Shown: positions 37,862 through 46,357, numbered from the stretch's first letter. The stretch: 64,000 nucleotides of DNA from Streptomyces sp. NBC_00443 (GCF_036014175.1 NZ_CP107917.1:3720001-3784000); one strand, 5' to 3'. Program-made: numbers and translations. The notes: generated by a model not told the origin, from the sequence alone.

Positions 37862-39088
37862 ATGAGCGCTGCAACCCCTCCGACCGAGCGCCGGGTCTCC
37901 GCCCGAGTCGGCGCGATCTCCGAGTCCGCCACCCTCGCCGTGGACGCCAAGGCCAAGGCCCTCAAGGCCGCCGGGCGTCCGGTGATCGGCTTCGGCGCCG
38001 GTGAGCCCGACTTCCCGACCCCGGACTACATCGTCGAGGCCGCAATCGAGGCCTGCAAGAACCCGAAGTACCACCGCTACACCCCCGCCGGCGGTCTGCC
38101 CGAGCTGAAGGCCGCGATCGCCGCGAAGACGCTGCGCGACTCCGGCTACGAGCCCGACGTGTCGCAGATCCTGATCACCAACGGCGGCAAGCAGGCCATC
38201 TACGAGGCCTTCGCCGCGATCCTCGACCCGGGCGACGAGGTCATCGTCCCGGCCCCGTACTGGACGACGTACCCGGAGTCGATCCGCCTCGCGGGCGGTG
38301 TCCCGGTCGAGGTCGTCGCCGACGAGACGACCGGCTACCGCGTCTCCGTGGAGCAGTTGGAGGCGGCCCGTACGGAGAAGACGAAGGTCGTCCTGTTCGT
38401 GTCGCCGTCCAACCCGACGGGCGCGGTCTACAGCGAGGCCGAGACCGAGGCCATCGGCCGCTGGGCCGTCGAGCACGGCCTGTGGGTGCTGACGGACGAG
38501 ATCTACGAGCACCTGGTCTACGGCGACGCGGTGTCCGTGTCGCTGCCGGCGGTCCTGCCGGAGCTGCGCGACAAGTGCATCGTGGTCAACGGCGTCGCCA
38601 AGACGTACGCCATGACGGGCTGGCGGGTGGGTTGGATCATCGGCCCGAAGGACGTGGTGAAGGCCGCGACCAACCTGCAGTCGCACGCCACGTCGAACGT
38701 CTCGAACGTCGCCCAGGTCGCTGCGCTGGCCGCGGTGTCCGGTGACCTGGACGCGGTCGCGAAGATGCGGGAGGCCTTCGACCGCCGCCGCAAGACGATC
38801 GTGCGGATGCTCAACGAGATCGACGGAGTGCTCTGCCCGGAGCCCGAGGGCGCCTTCTACGCGTACCCGTCGGTCAAGGCCCTGCTCGGCAAGGAGATCC
38901 GCGGCAAGCGCCCGCAGGACACGGTCGAGCTGGCCGCGCTGATCCTGGAGGAGGCCGAGGTCGCGGTGGTGCCGGGCGAGGCCTTCGGCACGCCGGGCTA
39001 TCTGCGGCTGTCGTACGCGCTCGGGGACGAGGACCTCGTCGAGGGCGTGAGCCGCATCCAGAAGCTGCTGGCGGAGGCCAGGGACTGA
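37862..39088 (+). CDS. aspC: Class I aminotransferase, aspartate aminotransferase type
   Basis: The 408-aa fold-type I PLP enzyme has GFGAGEPDFPTPDYI near the N terminus, the PLP region VSPSNPTGAVYS and DEIYEHLVYGD, the lysine in NGVAKTYAMTGWRVGW and the C-terminal substrate arginine in PGYLRLSYA. It should make aspartate from oxaloacetate and glutamate; related enzymes also use prephenate. The ATG at 37862 fits the streptomycete homologue; another in-frame ATG lies 9 nt upstream and neither has a strong ribosome site. It is transcribed away from tRNA-Trp and ends at a strong terminator. Confidence 0.92.
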   Translation: MSAATPPTERRVSARVGAISESATLAVDAKAKALKAAGRPVIGFGAGEPDFPTPDYIVEAAIEACKNPKYHRYTPAGGLPELKAAIAAKTLRDSGYEPDVSQILITNGGKQAIYEAFAAILDPGDEVIVPAPYWTTYPESIRLAGGVPVEVVADETTGYRVSVEQLEAARTEKTKVVLFVSPSNPTGAVYSEAETEAIGRWAVEHGLWVLTDEIYEHLVYGDAVSVSLPAVLPELRDKCIVVNGVAKTYAMTGWRVGWIIGPKDVVKAATNLQSHATSNVSNVAQVAALAAVSGDLDAVAKMREAFDRRRKTIVRMLNEIDGVLCPEPEGAFYAYPSVKALLGKEIRGKRPQDTVELAALILEEAEVAVVPGEAFGTPGYLRLSYALGDEDLVEGVSRIQKLLAEARD

Positions 39089-39108
39089 CGTCCGCCTTCC
39101 GTTCCCAT

Positions 39109-39144
39109 GGGTCACCTCCGGTTTTCCGGAGGTGACCCTTTTTT
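39109..39144 (+). terminator. Rho-independent terminator of the aminotransferase gene
   Basis: Thirteen-base arms GGGTCACCTCCGG and CCGGAGGTGACCC flank a TTTT loop and are followed by TTTTTT, 20 nt after the stop codon. Confidence 0.95.
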
Positions 39145-39231
39145 CGTGGGTGACCCATTTGTTTGTGCGAGCAAGACCACGAACGGGGAAACCGCTACCG
39201 GGACGGCGTACACGTACGGCAGGATCCTGGA

Positions 39232-40260
39232 ATGGAGCGTGTACGTGATGTCTCTGAACTGCCGAAAGCCCATCTGCACCTGCACTTCACCGGCTCGATG
39301 CGGCCGGCGACCCTGCTGGAACTGGCCGACAAGTACGGCGTGCGCCTGCCCGAGGCGCTGACCGACGCGCTGACCCGCGGGGAGTCACCGAAACTGCGGG
39401 CGACCGACGAGCGGGGCTGGTTCCGCTTCCAGCGCCTGTACGACGCCGCGCGCTCGTGCCTGCGGCAGCCGGAGGACATCCAGCGGCTGGTCAGAGAGGC
39501 CGCGGAGGAGGATGTCAGGGACGGTTCCGGCTGGCTGGAGATCCAGGTCGACCCGACGTCGTACGCACCCCGGCTGGGCGGTCTGATCCCGGCGCTGGAG
39601 ATCATCCTGGACGCGGTGGAGGCGGCGACGCGGGACACCGGGATCGGGATGCGCGTCCTGGTCGCCGCGAACCGGATGAAGCACCCCCTGGAAGCCCGCA
39701 CGCTGGCGCGGCTCGCGGTGCGGTACGCCGACCGGGGCGTGGTCGGCTTCGGGCTGTCGAACGACGAGCGCCGGGGCATGGCGCGGGACTTCGACCGTGC
39801 CTTCCACATCGCCCGTGAGGGCGGCCTGCTGTCGGCCCCGCACGGCGGAGAGCTGACCGGCCCGTCCTCGGTCCGTGACTGCCTGGACGACCTGGACGCG
39901 AACCGCATCGGCCACGGGGTGCGCGCCGCCGAGGACCCGCGGCTGCTGAAGCGCCTCGCCGACAGGGGCGTGACGTGCGAGGTCTGTCCCGCGTCGAACA
40001 TCGCCCTCGGCGTCTACGAGAAGCCGGAGGACATCCCGCTGCGGACGCTGTACGAGGCCGGCGTCCCGATGGCCCTGGGCGCCGACGACCCCTTGCTCTT
40101 CGGCTCACGTCTGGCCGCCCAGTACGACATCGCCCGCCACCACCACGGCTTCACGGACGAGGAACTGGCGGAACTGGCGCGGCAGTCGGTGCGAGGGTCG
40201 GCGGCGCCGGACGAGGTGAAGGCGAAGCTGTTGGCCGGGGTGGACGACTGGCTCACCTAG
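39232..40260 (+). CDS. add: Adenosine deaminase
   Basis: The 342-aa metallo-dependent hydrolase has the zinc HxH in PKAHLHLHFTGS (residues 12-20), the SAPHGGE segment with the third histidine and glutamate, NRIGHGVRA, and the GADDPLLF aspartate motif. These are the ligands and catalytic residues of adenosine deaminase, which converts (deoxy)adenosine to (deoxy)inosine in purine salvage. The ATG at 39232 gives the usual N terminus (MERVRDVSELPKAHL). It ends 22 nt from a convergent TetR gene. Adenine deaminase is an alternative within the family. Confidence 0.88.
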   Translation: MERVRDVSELPKAHLHLHFTGSMRPATLLELADKYGVRLPEALTDALTRGESPKLRATDERGWFRFQRLYDAARSCLRQPEDIQRLVREAAEEDVRDGSGWLEIQVDPTSYAPRLGGLIPALEIILDAVEAATRDTGIGMRVLVAANRMKHPLEARTLARLAVRYADRGVVGFGLSNDERRGMARDFDRAFHIAREGGLLSAPHGGELTGPSSVRDCLDDLDANRIGHGVRAAEDPRLLKRLADRGVTCEVCPASNIALGVYEKPEDIPLRTLYEAGVPMALGADDPLLFGSRLAAQYDIARHHHGFTDEELAELARQSVRGSAAPDEVKAKLLAGVDDWLT

Positions 40261-40282
40261 GCCGCTCGTCCCGTGGCCGGCA

Positions 40283-40879
40283 TCAGTCGGCGATACCGGC
40301 CAGCAGCGTGCGGGCCAGCCGGGCGGCGAACTCCTCCACCGGGGGCCGCACGGCCTCCTTCGTCGCGTCATAGGCGAACGCCCGCTGCGCGCAGGCTCCC
40401 ATCAGCAGCGACGCCGCCGCGAACGTGTCCGTGTCCGTACTGACCCGGCCCAGTTCCTGCTCGGCCCGCAGGTAGGTGTCGAGTTCCTGGATCGGCACGT
40501 GCGGGCCCGACCCCTTCTGCCGTATGGCGTCGTCGTGCCGCCGCTTGAGCTCGGTCTGCGCGTACAGCGATGCGGCAATCGGGAAGCTCTGCTCGTAGAA
40601 CAGAGCTGCCTGGCGGGCGATCTCGGTGAGGTTTTCCTCGAGGGAGCGCCTGCCAGGCTCGGCGGCGAGGCTGCTGAGCAGGGGGCGCAGTGGGGGCAGG
40701 CGCTCGGTGAGCACCCGGATGAACAGCTCTTCCTTGCTGTCGAAGTGCTTGTAGAGCGCGGCCTCGGAGCATCCGGCCGCCCGCGCGATCTCCTTCGTCG
40801 TCGCCCGAGCCAGCCCGACCGTCAGCATCAGCTCGTGAGCGGCGTCGAGGAGCCGGACCCGGGTCGGCTTGTTCTGCAT
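40283..40879 (-). CDS. TetR-family transcriptional regulator
   Basis: The 198-aa product has an N-terminal TetR helix-turn-helix (ARATTKEIARAAGCSEAALY, then KHFDSKEELF) and a variable C-terminal ligand domain. It is divergent from the oxidoreductase gene at 41019. Two 16-bp palindromes in the shared promoter region are the likely operators, so I infer autorepression and repression of the neighbour. The inducer is unknown. Confidence 0.9.
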   Translation of the reverse strand: MQNKPTRVRLLDAAHELMLTVGLARATTKEIARAAGCSEAALYKHFDSKEELFIRVLTERLPPLRPLLSSLAAEPGRRSLEENLTEIARQAALFYEQSFPIAASLYAQTELKRRHDDAIRQKGSGPHVPIQELDTYLRAEQELGRVSTDTDTFAAASLLMGACAQRAFAYDATKEAVRPPVEEFAARLARTLLAGIAD

Positions 40880-40907
40880 GGCTTGTCCAATCGCCCTTGA
40901 CGGGTGG

Positions 40908-40958
40908 GTGAGTACTTACTCACTCTAGAGGTGAGCGCGGGTGAGTGAATACTCACCC
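40908..40958. promoter_or_regulatory. Twin TetR-type operators
   Basis: GTGAGTACTTACTCAC (40908-40923, 7-bp arms) and GTGAGTGAATACTCAC (40941-40956, embedded in GGGTGAGT...ACTCACCC, 8-bp arms) share the form GTGAGT-N4-ACTCAC. Their starts are 33 bp apart, about three helical turns, in the 139-bp gap between the divergent TetR and oxidoreductase genes. Confidence 0.75.
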
Positions 40959-41018
40959 ACCCGCGCCAACAACCTGCCCCGCAATCCAACGACTTGTCTC
41001 ATGCGTACGGGAGCTCTC

Positions 41019-41650
41019 ATGAAACTCACCGTTTTCGGTGCCACCGGCGGTATCGGCAAGGAGATCGTCCGCCAGGCCCTGGACGCCGGTCACGAGGTCA
41101 CGGCCGTCGTACGGGATCCCGCGCGGCTCCCCTCACCGGTGACCGCCTGGAGGTGTTCCGAGCAGATCTGACCGACCCCGATGCCCTGCGACCCGCCGTC
41201 GCCGGACGGGACGCCGTGCTGTCCGGCCTCGGTGCCCGTGGACGCAGGGACGCGGGCATCGCGGCACGGTTGACCCGGACGGTGCTGGCGGCCCTGGCGG
41301 CCGAGGAGGTGCGGCGGCTGCTCGTGGTCAGCGCCGCGCCGGTCGGGCCCGCGCCGGAGGGGGACGGGTTCCTGGACCGGGCCGTGCTCGGCATCGTGTC
41401 GGCGGTCCTCAAGGACATTTACGCCGACCTGCGGGAGACGGAGGCCGAAGTGGCTGGCAGCGGCACGGACTGGACGGTCGTACGGCCGCCGCGTCTGCAG
41501 GACAAGCCGCTCACCGGCAGGTACCGGACGGTGGTCGGCGGGTTTCCGCGCAAGGGGCGCTTCATCGGGCGGGCGGATGTGGCGCACGCGATGCTGGGGA
41601 TGGTGGGGGATCCCGCGACGGTGAAGCAGGGGGTGGGCGTGGCCTACTGA
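41019..41650 (+). pseudogene. NAD(P)-dependent atypical SDR (NmrA/YwnB-like), frameshifted
   Basis: The N-terminal part (MKLTVFGATGGIGKEIVRQA, with the GATGGIGKE dinucleotide motif) is open from 41019, but in that frame it stops by 41171. The rest (LTGDRLEVFRADLTDPDALR to VKQGVGVAY) continues in another frame to 41650. The frames meet at a run of four C at 41129-41132; five would restore a continuous protein of about 210 aa (DPARLPLTGDRLEVF). A single missing base, real or a sequencing error, is the simplest reading. The intact family binds NAD(P)H and acts as a flavin-reductase-like or sensor protein. It is under the divergent TetR operators. Confidence 0.75.
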
Positions 41651-41678
41651 GGGCCCGGCTACGGGAGTACCCGGAGGG

Positions 41679-42734
41679 CTAGAGGCTGACTCCGACCGTC
41701 ACCGGCTCGTTGACCAGCGTGATACCGAAGATCTCGCGCACTCCGGCTACGACCTCGCGGGCGAGCGCGAGGAGGTCCTCGGTGGTCGCTGCGCCGCGGT
41801 TGGTGAGGGCGAGGGTGTGCTTGGTGGAGATGCGGGCGGGGCCGGTGCCGTATCCCTTGGTGAAGCCGGCCTTGTCGATGAGCCAGGCCGCGGAGGTCTT
41901 GATGTGCCCGTCCCCCGCCGGGTAGGCGGGCGGCTCCACGTCGGCGCCGAGGTGCTCGCGCACGCGCGCGTGGAACGCCGTGAACTGCTCGTCGCTGAGG
42001 ATGGGGTTGGTGAAGAAGGAGCCGGCCGACCAGGTGTCGTGGTCCTCGGCGTCCAGGACCATGCCCTTCCCGGAACGCAGATTCAGCACTGTCTCGCGGG
42101 CGGCGGCAAGGGGGACGCGGTCGCCGGGCCCGACGCCGAGGGCGCGGGCGGTCTCGGCGTACTTGATGGGGGCGGAGAGACCTTCGGCGTTCTCCAGCTG
42201 GAAGCGGACGCGCAGGACGACGTAGCGGTCCGGGTCGGCCTTGAAGCGGCTGTGGCGGTAGGAGAAGGCGCAGTCGGCGTTCGGGATGACGACGGTTTGG
42301 CCTGTCTGTCGGTCGTACGCGATCACCTCGGTGATCGTCGAGGAGACCTCCTGGCCGTACGCGCCGACGTTCTGGATCGGCGTGGCGCCTGCGGAGCCGG
42401 GGATTCCGGCGAGGCACTCGATTCCGGCCAGGCCGGCTTCCAGGGTGCGGGCGACGGCGTCGGTCCAGACCTCGCCGGCGGCCAGCTCGAGCGTGGTGCC
42501 GTCCAGCTCGAAGCCCTTCGTGGCGATGACGAGCGCGGTGCCGTCGAAACCCTTGTCCCCGATGACCAGGTTCGATCCACCGCCGATGATCAACAGCGGG
42601 GTGCCGTCGGCGTCGGCCTCACGCACGACGGCGATCACCTCGGCATCGGTGGTGGCGGTGACCAGCCTGGTGGCGGGGCCGCCCAGGCGGAAGGTGGTGA
42701 GGGGGGCGAGGGGGGCGTCGTGGAGTTCCTGCAC
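41679..42734 (-). CDS. murB: UDP-N-acetylmuramate dehydrogenase
   Basis: The product (351 aa from GTG 42734) has the FAD-binding PP-loop (PLLIIGGGSNLVIGDKGF), GIPGSAGATPIQNVGAYGQE, the catalytic serine region DTWSAGSFFTNP and the C-terminal SAAWLIDKAGFTKGYG and LALTNRGAAT motifs of MurB. It reduces UDP-GlcNAc-enolpyruvate to UDP-MurNAc in peptidoglycan synthesis, using NADPH. A longer upstream reading exists but is low complexity and is not used. It ends convergent with the frameshifted oxidoreductase gene. Confidence 0.94.
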   Translation of the reverse strand: MQELHDAPLAPLTTFRLGGPATRLVTATTDAEVIAVVREADADGTPLLIIGGGSNLVIGDKGFDGTALVIATKGFELDGTTLELAAGEVWTDAVARTLEAGLAGIECLAGIPGSAGATPIQNVGAYGQEVSSTITEVIAYDRQTGQTVVIPNADCAFSYRHSRFKADPDRYVVLRVRFQLENAEGLSAPIKYAETARALGVGPGDRVPLAAARETVLNLRSGKGMVLDAEDHDTWSAGSFFTNPILSDEQFTAFHARVREHLGADVEPPAYPAGDGHIKTSAAWLIDKAGFTKGYGTGPARISTKHTLALTNRGAATTEDLLALAREVVAGVREIFGITLVNEPVTVGVSL

Positions 42735-42928
42735 GGGCTCAAGAGTACGAGACGGTGGGGGCGGGGATGCCTGCGGCGGCCTGTTGCTGGTCTGGTGGGG
42801 GTTCGCGTAGCGCCTGCGGGTGCCTTGGTGGGTCGGGGCCGGGCCGCCATGGGCGACTGCGGCGCCGCGGGGGTACGCCACCACGGCCACTCTGCCGGCC
42901 GCTTTCCAGTGCCGGTCCAGGCAATCTC

Positions 42929-43043
42929 AGCCCGTCTGGGGGTGCCCCCTCTGGGGGAGTTTGAGGACGAGGCCGTTCAGGCCGATGGGGGGTCCAGGGG
43001 CGCAGCCCCCTGGCGGGGTCGAAGGGGCGGAGCCCCTGGAGAT
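42929..43043. repeat. GC-rich intergenic repeat of a type scattered in Streptomyces genomes
   Basis: The segment has a GGGGGTGCCCCC-type hairpin, then GAGTTTGAGGACGAGG, then GCCGTTCAGGC, then two near-identical inverted repeats (CCAGGGGCGCAGCCCCCTGG and AAGGGGCGGAGCCCCTGGA). I recognise this arrangement as one that recurs between Streptomyces genes. It fills most of the 383-bp gap between murB and the MFS gene, where no gene is supported, and may terminate transcription from the MFS side. Confidence 0.55.
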
Positions 43044-43117
43044 GGGACGGGTAGGGGCGGCGGGGGCGAGAACCCGGGGCCGGGCGGCGTAGCCCACCCC
43101 GCGGGGCTGAGGTGCGG

Positions 43118-44590
43118 TCAGCCAGCGATGGTTTCCAGGGTCCGCGCCGGCTCGGCCGGCCCCACGGCCCCGCCGGCCCGCCCCCGCCCCGGGATCAGCA
43201 GCGCAGCCACCCCCGCGAGAGCCACCACCACAGCACCGGTGACCAGCGCAGGCCGCAGCCCGTCGACGAAGGTCTGGCCGGTCTCGTACCCACCCTGCGC
43301 GGAGAAGATCGACGCCATGACGGCGATGCCGAGCGCCCCGCCGACCTCCCGCAGCGCGTTGTTGGCGCCGGAGGCGACGCCCTGCTGTGAGGCACGGACG
43401 CTGGACATGACCAGGTTGGACGCCGGGGCGAAGAACAGGGCCATGCCGATGCCGCTGATGATCAGGCCGGGCAACTGGACGGCATAGGACGCGTCAACGG
43501 TGGTCACGGGGGCCAGATAGGCCAGCCCGGCGGCCTGGAGGAACAGGCCGGTGGCGACGACGGGGCGCCCGCCGATGCGGTCGGAGAGGATGCCGGCGAT
43601 CGGCGCGACGAGCATCGGCATGCCGGTCCACGGCAGCATCCGCAGCCCCGCCTCGGTCGGCGAGTAGCCGAGCACGCCCTGCATGTACTGGCTCAGCAGG
43701 AAGATCGACCCGAACATACCGAGGAACATCAGCATGCTCGCCGCATTGATCCCGGAGAACGCCCGCGAGCGGAACAGCCGCATCGGCAGCATCGGGTTCT
43801 TGGCGCGGGTGCTGTAGAGGACGAATCCTGCCAGCAGCGCGCCTCCGGCGAACAGGCCGGTCAGGACCAAGGGCGCGGTCCAGCCCTCGGCCGGTCCGCG
43901 CACCAGGCCATACACGATCCCGAACAGACCGCCGCTGGCGAGCAGCGTTCCGGTGATGTCGAGCGGGGCGCCGGTGCCGTACGACTCGGCGAGGCGCAGG
44001 CGGGCGAGCGGCAGCAGGGCGAGGCCCAGCGGAACGTTCAGCCAGAAGATCCACTGCCAGGAGATGTGCTCGGTGAGGCTGCCGCCGATCAGCGGCCCGG
44101 ACGCGATCGCGAGCCCGTTGACGGCACCCCAGATGCCGTACGCCATCCCACGCTTGGCCGCGGGCACCGCCGCCGTCAGCAGGGTCAGCGTCAGCGGCAT
44201 CATGATCGCCGCACCGGCGCCCTGCACCGCGCGGGCGGCGATCAGGGAGTCGATGCCGGGCGCGAGGGCCGCGGCGGCGGACGCGCCGGTGAAGATCGAG
44301 ATGCCGCCGAGGAAGAGCCGGCGACGGCCGAAGCGGTCGCCGAGCGCCGCGCCGAACATCAGCAGAACGGCAAAGGTGAGCGTGTAGGCGCTCACCGTCC
44401 ACTCCAAGTCGTCCAGCGCTCCGCCCAGGTCCTTGCGGATGGAGGGCAGTGCGGTGGTGACGACGAGATTGTCGAGCGCCGCCATGAACCCGGCGACGCT
44501 GGTGATGACCAGGGCCCACGCGGCCCCGCCACGGCGCGCAGTCCGCGCAGTCCGCGCGGTCTGTTCGGTCTGTTCGGTCTGGTGTGACAT
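43118..44590 (-). CDS. DHA2-family MFS drug exporter (14 TM)
   Basis: The 490-aa product, started at the ATG with GGGGGAG upstream, shows about 14 membrane helices. It has the first-helix motif D of drug:H+ antiporters (AALDNLVVTTALPSI), motif A (GDRFGRRRLFLGG), motif B (ARAVQGAGAAIM) and motif C (GPLIGGSLTEHISW), which place it in the DHA2/EmrB-QacA group. It probably exports a toxic compound. An operator-like site at 44638-44657 matches one in front of the adjacent TetR gene, so the TetR protein is its likely regulator. Confidence 0.88.
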   Translation of the reverse strand: MSHQTEQTEQTARTARTARRGGAAWALVITSVAGFMAALDNLVVTTALPSIRKDLGGALDDLEWTVSAYTLTFAVLLMFGAALGDRFGRRRLFLGGISIFTGASAAAALAPGIDSLIAARAVQGAGAAIMMPLTLTLLTAAVPAAKRGMAYGIWGAVNGLAIASGPLIGGSLTEHISWQWIFWLNVPLGLALLPLARLRLAESYGTGAPLDITGTLLASGGLFGIVYGLVRGPAEGWTAPLVLTGLFAGGALLAGFVLYSTRAKNPMLPMRLFRSRAFSGINAASMLMFLGMFGSIFLLSQYMQGVLGYSPTEAGLRMLPWTGMPMLVAPIAGILSDRIGGRPVVATGLFLQAAGLAYLAPVTTVDASYAVQLPGLIISGIGMALFFAPASNLVMSSVRASQQGVASGANNALREVGGALGIAVMASIFSAQGGYETGQTFVDGLRPALVTGAVVVALAGVAALLIPGRGRAGGAVGPAEPARTLETIAG

Positions 44591-44637
44591 CGCTCCCCCA
44601 GAGGTGATGCGTTCCGGTTCCTGCGTGCGACTACTTG

Positions 44638-44657
44638 GGTAGTTATTGATCACTAAC
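44638..44657. promoter_or_regulatory. Operator-like site upstream of the MFS gene
   Basis: On the minus strand it reads GTTAGTGATCAATAACTACC, sharing GTTAGT-N2-TCAAT-N-ACTA with the site at 45271-45290. It lies 48 nt before the MFS ATG. Confidence 0.65.
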
Positions 44658-44694
44658 TTTCGCATGGAGAGTGCAGGTGAGCCACCTCACCCTT

Positions 44695-45261
44695 CTACGA
44701 GTGCTGCTCCCCGGCCCGCTTCGGCAGTTCCATCCCCGCCCAGACCCGGTGGTCGGGAGGAAAACCCATGGCGACGAGGCAGTTGATGAGCATCCCGTAC
44801 GCCATGAAGGTCGTCGTCTCGTGGACGTCCGCCCCCAGCGGCAGATGGACGGTGTCCCACAGTCGCATCCAACCGGCGCGTACGGTCTCGCCGAACTCGT
44901 GGTCGCCCTCCTGCTCGGCGGCCGCGACGGCGAGGTACATCTGCATCTGCATCATCAGCCGCTCGGGCTGGTCGGAGACGACCTGGCGGTACGCGGCACC
45001 CATGGCACGCTGGGCCTCTTCGCCCTCCAGCCCGTCGGCGGCCTCCGCGAACATCCGGACGGTGTCCTCCACACAGCGTTCGGCCGCCGCGAGGAAGATC
45101 GCCTTCTTGCCCGGGAAGAGCCGGAAGAGATACGGCTGCGAGACACCGACCCGCCTGGCGATCGCCTCGGTCGACGTGCCGTAGTAGCCACCGCGGGCGA
45201 ATTCGGTCGTCGCCGCGCGGATGACGCTCTCACGCCTCTCTTCTGCGCTCATCCTTACCAT
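44695..45261 (-). CDS. TetR-family regulator of the MFS exporter
   Basis: The 188-aa product begins MVRMSAEERRESVIRAATTE and has a TetR helix-turn-helix (STEAIARRVGVSQPYLFRLF, then PGKKAIFLAAAERCV). ATG codons at 45261 and 45252 are both possible; a TTG at 45282 falls inside the operator and is unlikely. No good ribosome site is seen, so the message may be nearly leaderless. It lies directly upstream of the exporter on the same strand, and matching operators in front of both genes support a local repressor. Confidence 0.85.
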   Translation of the reverse strand: MVRMSAEERRESVIRAATTEFARGGYYGTSTEAIARRVGVSQPYLFRLFPGKKAIFLAAAERCVEDTVRMFAEAADGLEGEEAQRAMGAAYRQVVSDQPERLMMQMQMYLAVAAAEQEGDHEFGETVRAGWMRLWDTVHLPLGADVHETTTFMAYGMLINCLVAMGFPPDHRVWAGMELPKRAGEQHS

Positions 45262-45270
45262 GGAAGATAA

Positions 45271-45290
45271 GTTAGTACTCAATCACTAAC
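45271..45290. promoter_or_regulatory. Operator-like palindrome at the TetR promoter
   Basis: GTTAGTACTCAATCACTAAC has perfect 6-bp arms (GTTAGT/ACTAAC) around an 8-nt centre and ends 10 nt before the first ATG of the TetR gene, as expected for autoregulation. Confidence 0.7.
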
Positions 45291-45316
45291 TATGCAAGCG
45301 AAGTGGCCGAAGCATG

Positions 45317-45353
45317 TGTAAGGGGCGCCCCATCCTGGAGGACGCCCCTTACA
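45317..45353 (-). terminator. Hairpin terminator after the MaoC gene
   Basis: Eleven-base perfect arms TGTAAGGGGCG and CGCCCCTTACA with a 15-nt loop lie 21 nt beyond the MaoC stop, before the TetR promoter. Confidence 0.75.
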
Positions 45354-45373
45354 TCACGGCACGCGTGTGCCAT

Positions 45374-45802
45374 TCACGCCAGCTGTACGACCGCCCGGGA
45401 CATCCCGAGCACCTTCTGCTCGGCGCTCTTCACGGTCAGGTCCACGCGGACCTTGTTGTCGTCGAGCTTGACCGCGACCTTGCCACTGACTTCGATCGTG
45501 GCGCCCTGGTCGTCGTTCGGTACGACGACGGGCTTGGTGAAGCGGACGCCGTACTCGACGACCGCGCCGGGGTCGCCGGTCCAGTCGGTCACGACGCGGA
45601 TCGCCTCGGCCATCGTGAACATGCCGTGCGCGATGACGTCCGGCAGCCCGACCTCCTTGGCGAACTTCTCGTTCCAGTGGATCGGGTTGAAGTCACCCGA
45701 GGCGCCCGCGTACTGGACGAGCGCGGCGCGGGTCACCGGGAAGCTCTGGGCCGGCAGTTCGGTGCCGACCTCGACATCGCCGTACGCGATCTTCGCCGTC
45801 AT
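45374..45802 (-). CDS. MaoC-like (R)-specific hydratase, HadB-like
   Basis: The 142-aa hot-dog-fold protein has the hydratase-2 motif YAGASGDFNPIHWNEKFAKE (catalytic D and H) followed by GLPDVIAHGMFTMAEA. It would hydrate or dehydrate (3R)-hydroxyacyl thioesters. Together with the gene 5 nt upstream it matches the HadA-HadB arrangement next to rpmG known from mycobacteria, where the pair forms the FAS-II dehydratase. Streptomycetes make no mycolic acids, so the substrate here is probably an ordinary fatty-acid or branched intermediate. Confidence 0.85.
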   Translation of the reverse strand: MTAKIAYGDVEVGTELPAQSFPVTRAALVQYAGASGDFNPIHWNEKFAKEVGLPDVIAHGMFTMAEAIRVVTDWTGDPGAVVEYGVRFTKPVVVPNDDQGATIEVSGKVAVKLDDNKVRVDLTVKSAEQKVLGMSRAVVQLA

Positions 45803-45807
45803 GGGTC

Positions 45808-46272
45808 TCAGCCCTCCCCTTCTTCGGCGTCCGCGCCACGAGCCACGAGTTTGGTCCAGGCGGTCACGACGTGCTCCCCCGCCTCGTCGTGGACCTCGCC
45901 GCGGACGTCCAGGATCTCGTTGCCGGCCATGGACTTGATGGCCTCGATGGTCGACGTGACGGCCAGCCGGTCACCGGCGCGCACCGGGCGGCTGTAGGCG
46001 AACTTCTGGTCGCCGTGCACGACGCGGCTGTAGTCCAGGCCCAGCTGGGGGTCCTTGATGACCTGTCCAGCGGCCTTGAAGGTGATCGAGAACACGAAGG
46101 TCGGCGGCGCGATCACATCGGGGTGGCCGAGCGCCTTGGCGGCCTCAGGGTCCGTGTACGCCGGGTTGGCGTCCCCCACCGCCTCCGCGAACTCACGGAT
46201 CTTCTCCCGGCCCACCTCGTAGGGCTCGGTGGGCGGGTAACTCCGCCCCACGAAGGACTGGTCGAGCGCCAT
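45808..46272 (-). CDS. MaoC-like dehydratase N-terminal-domain protein, HadA-like
   Basis: The 154-aa hot-dog protein (MALDQSFVGRSYPPTEPYEV, then FAEAVGDANPAYTDPEAAKA and APPTFVFSI) belongs to the MaoC N-terminal/UPF0336 group. These lack the full hydratase catalytic motif and pair with a catalytic partner, here the HadB-like gene 5 nt downstream. The two would form a heterodimeric (3R)-hydroxyacyl-ACP dehydratase in the cytosol. It is downstream of rpmG with a hairpin between. Confidence 0.85.
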   Translation of the reverse strand: MALDQSFVGRSYPPTEPYEVGREKIREFAEAVGDANPAYTDPEAAKALGHPDVIAPPTFVFSITFKAAGQVIKDPQLGLDYSRVVHGDQKFAYSRPVRAGDRLAVTSTIEAIKSMAGNEILDVRGEVHDEAGEHVVTAWTKLVARGADAEEGEG

Positions 46273-46357
46273 GGCTCGGCACCTCCTGCTGTCTGCTGCC
46301 GTTGACCTGCTGGTTCACCGGGATCGGCCGAACCGACCGGTAACCGGGGCGGAAACG

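Noticed and set aside
42735..42890. Longer MurB start
   Set aside because: The extra residues are low-complexity and lie in GC-rich intergenic sequence; the GTG at 42734 gives the normal protein.
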